From positions 1 through 10,707 of the forward strand of contig CAKQWR010000061.1 in assembly GCA_934279105.1 (NCBI GenBank): a stretch of 10,707 nucleotides of DNA, in the 5' to 3' direction. The stretch comes from an uncultured Oribacterium sp. (GTDB lineage: Bacteria > Bacillota > Clostridia > Lachnospirales > Lachnospiraceae). Shown here piece by piece: positions 6,555 to 10,707 of this stretch. Below the pieces are notes generated by a model. It was not told the origin of the DNA and ran no database searches. It saw nothing but the letters and a program-made list of their open reading frames with translations. Made by a program: the position numbers and the translations under genes. Position 1 is the first letter of the stretch, and every line of letters starts with the position of its first letter.

Positions 6555-8858
6555 TTACATCGGTCCGTCGATCAGGTCACCGCTGTCGGAGCCTGGGCCG
6601 CCCGGGATGACCTCGGAGGAGTGGTTACCACCTGGGCCTTCACCGGAGCCAGGACCGCCGTTCGAATTATGGTTCTTATTCGAGTTCGAGCTGCCGCCTG
6701 GGCCATCGTAGTTGCTTTCCGGTGTCTTGCCCGGCTCTTCGACGGTTTCCTTCGGGGTGTCCTTCTTGCTCTCCTTCGTTTCGTCCTTCGAGCTTTCCTT
6801 CGTCGGCTCTTCGATGATTTCGCCTTCTTTGGTCTCGGATTCTCTGGTTTCGCCTTCGCTGGTTTCCTTCGTTTCGTCGGACTTCTTCGTCTCGGTGTTC
6901 GCCTTGATCTTATTGCCGTCGGCGTCGGTCTCGTAGATGTACTTGCCATCGGCGTCGACACCCTTGATGAGATAGCCGTTCTTATCTGTCTTCGGCACCT
7001 TGATGACATTGCCATCGGCATCGGTCTCGGATTCCTTCGTTTCCTTGGTTTCCTCCGACTTCGTGGTTTCGGTGTTCGCCTTGATCTTGTTGCCGTCGGC
7101 GTCGGTTTCGTAGATGTAGTTACCATCCGCATCGGTGCCCCGGATCAGATAGCCGTTTTTATCCGTCTTCGGCTTCTTGATGACATTGCCATCCTTATCT
7201 GTCTCGGACGTGCTCTTCTCGATCTCGTCTTCACCGGACTTCGTGAACTTCTTATCCTTCGTTTCGTCCGTTTCCTTCATATTGGCATAGTAACCGGAAT
7301 CGTCCGAAATCTTCTGCGAGTACTTGCGTACGGCCTCAGAAACGCTGTAATTCTCATCATTAAAGAGAACGCTGTGCAGCCAGGATACGTTTGACTCGAG
7401 GGTCGCCGGGATAACGCAGGCACCCTTCTTGCCCATCATCTGGTCTTTCAGATCCTTCGGGAAGCCGACGGACTGCTTGATATTGTAGCGGGAGATACCC
7501 TTCGCCAGCTCGATGATGTCCGCGGTATCGATATTGAACGCCACCTGCGGCAGTACGGTATCGATAATCTTCGTGAGGGTTGCCAGATCCGTTTTCTTCG
7601 CACGATCGAGGCACTGCGATATGACTTCACGCTGGCGCTTCGTACGCTCGAAATCGCTGTCCATGTAACGGAGTCGGGCATACGCGACGGCCTGAACACC
7701 ATTCAGGTGCTGCGGGCCGGCCTGCTTGATATACATGGCCGCCGGATTCTTCGCACTGATGCCGGACTTGATACAGGTTTCATGAATGTAGGCATTCATA
7801 TAGTAGAAAGCGGCCTTCGAGACATCGATGTCGACGCCTCCGAGAAGGTCGATGACATCCGCAACGGCCTTCCAGTTGAAGGTCACGTAGTTCTCGATAT
7901 CGAGGTCGAGGTTCTTATTCAGCATCGCCACAGCCTGCTCTGGTCCGCCCTCGGCATATGCCGCGTTACTCTTCGAATAACGGGAGCCGTTTCCGAGGTT
8001 CAGATAGGTGTCACGATAGACCGAGACGAGGGAAATATCGCCGGTGCCCATGTCGACGTTTGCGATGATCTGCACATCGGCATTCGCACCCTTGCCGACA
8101 TCGCCGTTACGAGAGTCGACACCGAAGACAGCGACGGTCCAGTAGCCGGACATCTTCTGCTTCTGGGAGATGTCGATGTTATCATTTCGCACCTTGCTGA
8201 CATCGAAGGCGACATCGGCCGTCATGTGCATGTAGCGGTAGACGAAGCCGTATGCGAAGATGCATGCGAGGGTCACGATTTCGACGAGCACCATCGTGAT
8301 GATACGGGTGCGACGGGCTTTTTTCTTCTTCGCACGCATGCGGCGCTCGAAATCCGCGTCTGTCTGGCCTTCGCCGATGCTGTTCAGTTTACGCACATCC
8401 GGCTGCGCTTCCTGCTTCGATATCGGAACCGTACGACGCGGTCCGTTCGAAGCCGAGCTCGTGCGACGGGCAGCTCCGGTCGCATGCGGGTCAGTCGCAC
8501 CGGATGAAGGGCGCGTACCCTCACGGCCGTCTAAACCTGTGCCATAGTTGCCGCTTGGCGTGTTGGTAGTCCGAGCACCATTTGCAGTGGTGCTGCCGTT
8601 CGGACTCGACGGACGAGCACTGCCGTTTGCGGTTGCCCGGCGCTCCTCTTCCATCGCGGCGAGGTACGGATTACTGCGCCGTGGTGTCTGCTCTGCATCA
8701 CCGGATACCTGCGGCCGCTGCGGGTTCATGGCGCGATCCATGAATTTCCCGGCCATCTGTTTATCATTTACGATTCTATCTTCGAGTGCGCGCTGTTCGG
8801 CATCTGCCTCAGCCTGCGAGTGCGGGCGGCGCGTTTCCTTGCCACTATCAAGTGCCAT
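6555..8858 (-). CDS. LytR-CpsA-Psr (LCP) family glycopolymer transferase, extended form (767 aa)
   Basis: LCP proteins move undecaprenyl-pyrophosphate-linked polymers onto peptidoglycan. Order: a low-complexity cytoplasmic N-terminus (1-171) rich in Arg, Ser, Thr, Asn, Gly and Pro; a basic patch (172-185); one membrane helix (about 186-207); the LCP domain (about 239-430); a low-complexity tail. LCP signatures are AVFGVDSRNGD (Asp248, Arg250), SVYRDTY (Arg282), LLGGVDIDV, and ARLRYMDSDFERTKRQ with Arg395, Arg397, Asp400, Asp402, Arg405 and Arg408, the residues that hold the pyrophosphate lipid. The tail has two 59-residue repeats (553-670), a Glu/Lys/Thr-rich part and a Gly/Pro/Ser/Asn end. 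Typical LCP proteins have 300-500 residues, so this one is long at both ends. ATG 8856-8858 is chosen because GAGG lies eight bases upstream; an in-frame TTG at 8897 has no ribosome site and lies only a few bases after the expected transcript start. GC-rich codons match the priming gene upstream. Confidence 0.9.
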   Translation of the reverse strand: MALDSGKETRRPHSQAEADAEQRALEDRIVNDKQMAGKFMDRAMNPQRPQVSGDAEQTPRRSNPYLAAMEEERRATANGSARPSSPNGSTTANGARTTNTPSGNYGTGLDGREGTRPSSGATDPHATGAARRTSSASNGPRRTVPISKQEAQPDVRKLNSIGEGQTDADFERRMRAKKKKARRTRIITMVLVEIVTLACIFAYGFVYRYMHMTADVAFDVSKVRNDNIDISQKQKMSGYWTVAVFGVDSRNGDVGKGANADVQIIANVDMGTGDISLVSVYRDTYLNLGNGSRYSKSNAAYAEGGPEQAVAMLNKNLDLDIENYVTFNWKAVADVIDLLGGVDIDVSKAAFYYMNAYIHETCIKSGISAKNPAAMYIKQAGPQHLNGVQAVAYARLRYMDSDFERTKRQREVISQCLDRAKKTDLATLTKIIDTVLPQVAFNIDTADIIELAKGISRYNIKQSVGFPKDLKDQMMGKKGACVIPATLESNVSWLHSVLFNDENYSVSEAVRKYSQKISDDSGYYANMKETDETKDKKFTKSGEDEIEKSTSETDKDGNVIKKPKTDKNGYLIRGTDADGNYIYETDADGNKIKANTETTKSEETKETKESETDADGNVIKVPKTDKNGYLIKGVDADGKYIYETDADGNKIKANTETKKSDETKETSEGETRESETKEGEIIEEPTKESSKDETKESKKDTPKETVEEPGKTPESNYDGPGGSSNSNKNHNSNGGPGSGEGPGGNHSSEVIPGGPGSDSGDLIDGPM
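6849..7202 (-). repeat. Tandem direct repeat, 2 x 177 bp, within the LCP gene
   Basis: Two in-frame copies (7026-7202 and 6849-7025) encode 59 residues each. A matching landmark, GCCTTGATCTT on the plus strand, occurs at 6901 and 7078, exactly 177 bases apart. Each copy contains four shorter units of the form TD-x-DGN-x-I (or TDKNGYLI) spaced 10-12 residues apart, followed by an ETKET-like linker. The copies differ at scattered positions. Exact phase of the boundaries is arbitrary. Confidence 0.9.
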
Positions 8859-8910
8859 TCGTTCATCCTCATACTGCGGAATGCAGTTTCTTTTCAAAAA
8901 AACTTAGACG

Positions 8911-8939
8911 ATTTTACCATACTTGCAGATGTTCGGCAA
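8911..8939 (-). promoter_or_regulatory. Promoter of the LCP gene (extended -10)
   Basis: On the minus strand TTGCCG (8934-8939), a 17-base spacer, and TAAAAT (8911-8916) preceded by TGG, giving an extended -10. Predicted start near 8904, about 46 bases before the ATG at 8858. It lies directly after the terminator of the priming gene, so the LCP gene begins a new transcription unit. Confidence 0.65.
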
Positions 8940-8954
8940 TTCCTTCCATCTGCA
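8924..8954. promoter_or_regulatory. Inverted repeat straddling the LCP -35 box (candidate operator)
   Basis: Eight-base arms TGCAGATG (8924-8931) and CATCTGCA (8947-8954) are exact reverse complements with a 15-base spacer, their centres about 23 bases (two helical turns) apart. The -35 hexamer at 8934-8939 lies inside. The geometry fits a dimeric repressor or activator site; no regulator gene is in the window. Confidence 0.4.
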
Positions 8955-8960
8955 GCGGAT

Positions 8961-9002
8961 AAAAGCGCGGGCATATATGTCTTACTATACGCCCACGCTT
9001 TT
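8961..9002 (-). terminator. Long-stem terminator after the priming glycosyltransferase gene
   Basis: Arms 8961-8977 and 8986-9002 pair over 17 bp with two G-T wobbles and an 8-base loop. The stem has a GC-rich middle and A/T ends, so minus-strand transcripts end in CGCTTTTATCC. It begins five bases after the stop codon at 9007-9009. Confidence 0.92.
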
Positions 9003-9006
9003 CACT

Positions 9007-10422
9007 TTAGTATGCATTTTTATTTACGAAACCTTTAAAAATGGTGAGAAAAAGGATCTTCACATCGAGGGACATGGTCCAGTTTTCGATGTACCAGATG
9101 TCATACTTCACACGCTCATAGATCGAGGTATCGCCGCGGAGTCCGTTGACCTGCGCCCAGCCGGTCATGCCCGGGCGAACCTGATGCTTGATCATATAGC
9201 GAGGAATTTCTTCCTTAAACATCTCGACGAACTGGGTGCGCTCCGGACGTGGTCCGATGAGTGACATCTGCCCGGCGAGAACATTGAAGAACTGTGGAAG
9301 CTCGTCGATCGAGGTCTTCCGGATGAAGCGGCCGACACGTGTGACACGCGGATCACCCGGTACGGTCCAGCCCTTCTTTTCGTCGGCTTCGGTCTGCTGC
9401 ACCATGGAGCGGAACTTATACATCATAAATGGTTTATTATGCAGTCCGACACGCTCCTGCTTGAAGATGAGCGGTCCCGGGGAGGTCAGCTTGATGAGGA
9501 TCGCGATGACGAGCATCACCGGGCTGAAGAGGACGATGCCGACGAGAGCACCGAAGATATCGACGGCGCGTTTCGCGGTGGCCTTCACCGGATCCGTAAG
9601 CGGGACGTTTCGGATATTGATGACAGGAAGGCCATCCATGTCTTCCGTCACCGGCTTCGAATGAATGATGTTGTTGTAATCCGGGATGAACTTCGTGTGT
9701 ACGCCGGATTTCTCACAGACATGCACGATGCCGTCGAGCTTCGCATAGGCTGCGAGCGGCAGGGTGATGGCGATTTCATCGATGGTGTTCTGGGAAAGGA
9801 TGTGCTCGAGCTCCGAGATACGGCCCACGACCTTGATGCCCTTATAGCTCTCGCCGACTTCAGCGATATCGTCGACGACACCGTAGACGTGGTAGCCCCA
9901 GTCCGGATTCCGGCGGCAGGCATCGATGAACTGATCCGAGGCGTCCGAGAATCCGACCAGCATAACATGCTTCTGGTTAAAGCCTTTTCGGCGAAGGCGC
10001 GACAGGATGAAGCGGATGCCGAAACGCTCGATGGTCGTCAGGGTGATATCGATGAGCGAGAAGGCCACGAGCATACGGGTCGAGAAGTTGCCGAAGTAGC
10101 CTGATCGACGAAAAGCGAAGAGGATGGAGGTCAGCAGCATGAGACCCACAGCATTGGCCTGACAGATATGCCAGAGCTCGGCCCGCTTCGAGTGGGTCCG
10201 CTTCGGCTCGTAGAGGTGGAATGCCCAGTAGAGCAGGAGATACGCCGGCACGATCGGAATGAGTGCAGCAAAATAAACCTCCGGTGGCAGAACGCCATGG
10301 CCCGCAGGGAAAATCGGTGCAACGATCGTCAGGAGCCACGCAAGCGCATAGGATGCGCAGATCAGAAGGACGTCGAGCAGAACATGTAAATTATTTAAAA
10401 AACGCTGGTTATCTTTAATCAT
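9007..10422 (-). CDS. Undecaprenyl-phosphate sugar phosphotransferase (priming enzyme, 471 aa)
   Basis: This enzyme transfers a sugar-1-phosphate from a nucleotide sugar to undecaprenyl phosphate, the committed first step of repeat-unit assembly. The N-terminal half has about four membrane helices (about 12-35, 50-70, 88-104, 116-130). A nucleotide-binding-like CoA_binding_3 region follows (HVMLVGFSDAS at 152-162 through VPL near 275). The C-terminal catalytic domain of the WcaJ/WbaP family starts at KRAVDIFGA (284-292), with its re-entrant helix (about 290-313). Signatures are SPGPLIFKQERVG (314-326), YKFRSM (335-340), RFIRKTSIDELPQFFNVL (365-382), SLIGPRPE (387-394) with the catalytic region, and RPGMTGWAQVNGLRG (416-430). 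Length is normal. Overall form suggests glucose- or galactose-type priming, but the sugar cannot be read from sequence. The ATG at 10420-10422 has no Shine-Dalgarno; an in-frame TAG sits five codons upstream. It is GC-rich like the LCP gene. Confidence 0.95.
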   Translation of the reverse strand: MIKDNQRFLNNLHVLLDVLLICASYALAWLLTIVAPIFPAGHGVLPPEVYFAALIPIVPAYLLLYWAFHLYEPKRTHSKRAELWHICQANAVGLMLLTSILFAFRRSGYFGNFSTRMLVAFSLIDITLTTIERFGIRFILSRLRRKGFNQKHVMLVGFSDASDQFIDACRRNPDWGYHVYGVVDDIAEVGESYKGIKVVGRISELEHILSQNTIDEIAITLPLAAYAKLDGIVHVCEKSGVHTKFIPDYNNIIHSKPVTEDMDGLPVINIRNVPLTDPVKATAKRAVDIFGALVGIVLFSPVMLVIAILIKLTSPGPLIFKQERVGLHNKPFMMYKFRSMVQQTEADEKKGWTVPGDPRVTRVGRFIRKTSIDELPQFFNVLAGQMSLIGPRPERTQFVEMFKEEIPRYMIKHQVRPGMTGWAQVNGLRGDTSIYERVKYDIWYIENWTMSLDVKILFLTIFKGFVNKNAY

Positions 10423-10431
10423 ACTAGGGAG

Positions 10432-10437
10432 TATACT
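10432..10437 (-). promoter_or_regulatory. Candidate -10 box nine bases before the priming-gene start
   Basis: TATACT on the minus strand matches five of six consensus bases and lies within the perfect palindrome GAGTATACTC (10429-10438). If it is the -10, transcription would start at or within a few bases of the ATG, giving a leaderless or near-leaderless mRNA, which would fit the absent ribosome site. No convincing -35 is present, so confidence is low. Confidence 0.3.
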
Positions 10438-10455
10438 CTATTTTTCTAAAAAACC

Positions 10456-10473
10456 TATAACCAGGATGTTATA
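10456..10473. promoter_or_regulatory. Inverted repeat upstream of the priming gene
   Basis: Six-base arms TATAAC and GTTATA with a six-base spacer. On the minus strand the first arm (10468-10473) reads TATAAC, itself a possible -10. It may be an operator or chance in an AT-rich upstream region. Confidence 0.25.
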
Positions 10474-10554
10474 AATTTCTTAGGATTTGAACGAAAATGC
10501 GTGAAAATTTCATTATCATGCAATTTCTGCGCATCGATTTACTCGTGAATATGC

Positions 10555-10589
10555 AAAAGAGCTGCCGCACTATCTCGTGCGAACAGCTC
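10555..10589 (-). terminator. Terminator after the partial upstream gene
   Basis: Minus-strand arms GAGCTG-T-TCGCAC (10577-10589) and GTGCGG-CAGCTC (10559-10570) pair over 12 bp with one bulged base and a six-base loop, followed by TTTTGC. It lies 20 bases after the stop codon and insulates the polysaccharide genes from the gene to the right. Confidence 0.88.
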
Positions 10590-10608
10590 CGTTTCATCTG
10601 ACGAAATA

Positions 10609-10707
10609 TTATGACTGGGTACCTGCGTCCGGGCCGTCCCAGACGATGCCCTTCAGGAGGGCGTAGTGCATCGGTTCGCCGACCTGCTCCTGGGTGAGGT
10701 CCTTCAG
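10609..10707 (-). CDS. C-terminal end of an unidentified gene (32 residues visible)
   Basis: An open frame enters from the right edge and ends with TAA at 10609-10611. Its last residues read GIVWDGPDAGTQS, preceded by an acidic/helical-looking stretch containing EPMHYALLKG. Codons are strongly GC-rich (CTC, GGC, GTC, GCC), like the priming and LCP genes. The terminator right after the stop supports a real gene end. Thirty-two residues are too few to name a family, and I do not recognise the tail. Confidence 0.7.
   Translation of the reverse strand: MKDLTQEQVGEPMHYALLKGIVWDGPDAGTQS

Noticed and set aside
6572..7132. Arg/Pro/Ser-rich minus-strand frame within the LCP gene
   Set aside because: It is a +1-type shadow of the repeat-rich tail, made of Arg/Thr/Ser runs, with no ribosome site.
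6849..7202. CRISPR-like or RHS/YD repeat interpretation of the tandem repeat
   Set aside because: There are only two 177-bp in-frame copies with no spacers, which excludes CRISPR. The D-x-x-G-N units recall YD repeats but lack the conserved Tyr-Asp spacing and the long barrel-forming array.
6621..7394. 257-codon plus-strand frame opposite the LCP tail
   Set aside because: Repetitive Leu/Phe/Gly/Val composition mirrors the Glu/Lys/Asp-rich tail on the other strand; no domain or initiation signals are seen.
7707..8507. 266-codon plus-strand frame opposite the LCP domain
   Set aside because: It covers the conserved LCP catalytic region on the minus strand and gives no recognisable protein; typical of a GC-rich gene whose codon bias keeps the opposite frame open.
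8859..8897. TTG start extending the LCP protein by 13 residues
   Set aside because: No Shine-Dalgarno precedes it and it lies only about seven bases after the predicted transcript start, whereas the ATG at 8858 has GAGG at good spacing.

Overview
The window looks like part of a cell-surface polysaccharide (capsule, exopolysaccharide or wall glycopolymer) locus from a Gram-positive, low-to-mid GC Firmicute. My best guess is class Clostridia, family Lachnospiraceae; I do not try to name a genus. The grounds are strong Shine-Dalgarno sites (AAGGAG type), an LCP-family wall ligase, a signal-peptide protein built of glucan/choline-binding-like wall repeats, a Gram-positive style lipoprotein, and no LPS-core or outer-membrane export genes. 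Every gene I can support is on the minus strand, so transcription runs from base 10707 down to base 1.

Layout in the direction of transcription. (1) The last 32 codons of an unidentified gene (10609-10707), closed by a strong terminator (10555-10589). (2) An undecaprenyl-phosphate sugar phosphotransferase, the priming enzyme (9007-10422), followed by a 17-bp-stem terminator. (3) An unusually long LCP (LytR-CpsA-Psr) protein (6555-8858) with its own promoter, a long cytoplasmic N-terminus and a repeat-bearing extracellular tail. (4) A Wzy / O-antigen-ligase superfamily membrane polymerase (4837-6468), separated from (3) by a hairpin that may also carry a promoter. (5) A 301-base regulatory-looking gap (4536-4836), then a secreted wall-repeat protein (2994-4535) with a consensus promoter and a strong terminator. 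(6) A small lipoprotein of unknown function (2142-2723), enclosed by terminators. (7) A run of three GT2 glycosyltransferases (1187-1978, 163-1206, and the start of a third at 1-136).

How they could work together, from family knowledge: the priming enzyme loads the first sugar-phosphate on undecaprenyl phosphate, the GT2 enzymes extend the repeat unit on the cytoplasmic face, the Wzy-like protein polymerises it outside after flipping, and the LCP protein transfers the polymer to peptidoglycan. The wall-repeat protein and the lipoprotein would sit at the same surface, roles unknown. The flippase (Wzx), chain-length/tyrosine-kinase genes and nucleotide-sugar genes are not in this window.

Two features stand out. 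Base composition changes within the locus: the priming and LCP genes are clearly GC-richer than everything from the polymerase onward, suggesting a mosaic. The locus is also cut by terminators and local promoters into several transcription units rather than one operon. I see no tRNA, rRNA, CRISPR array, insertion sequence or attachment site.
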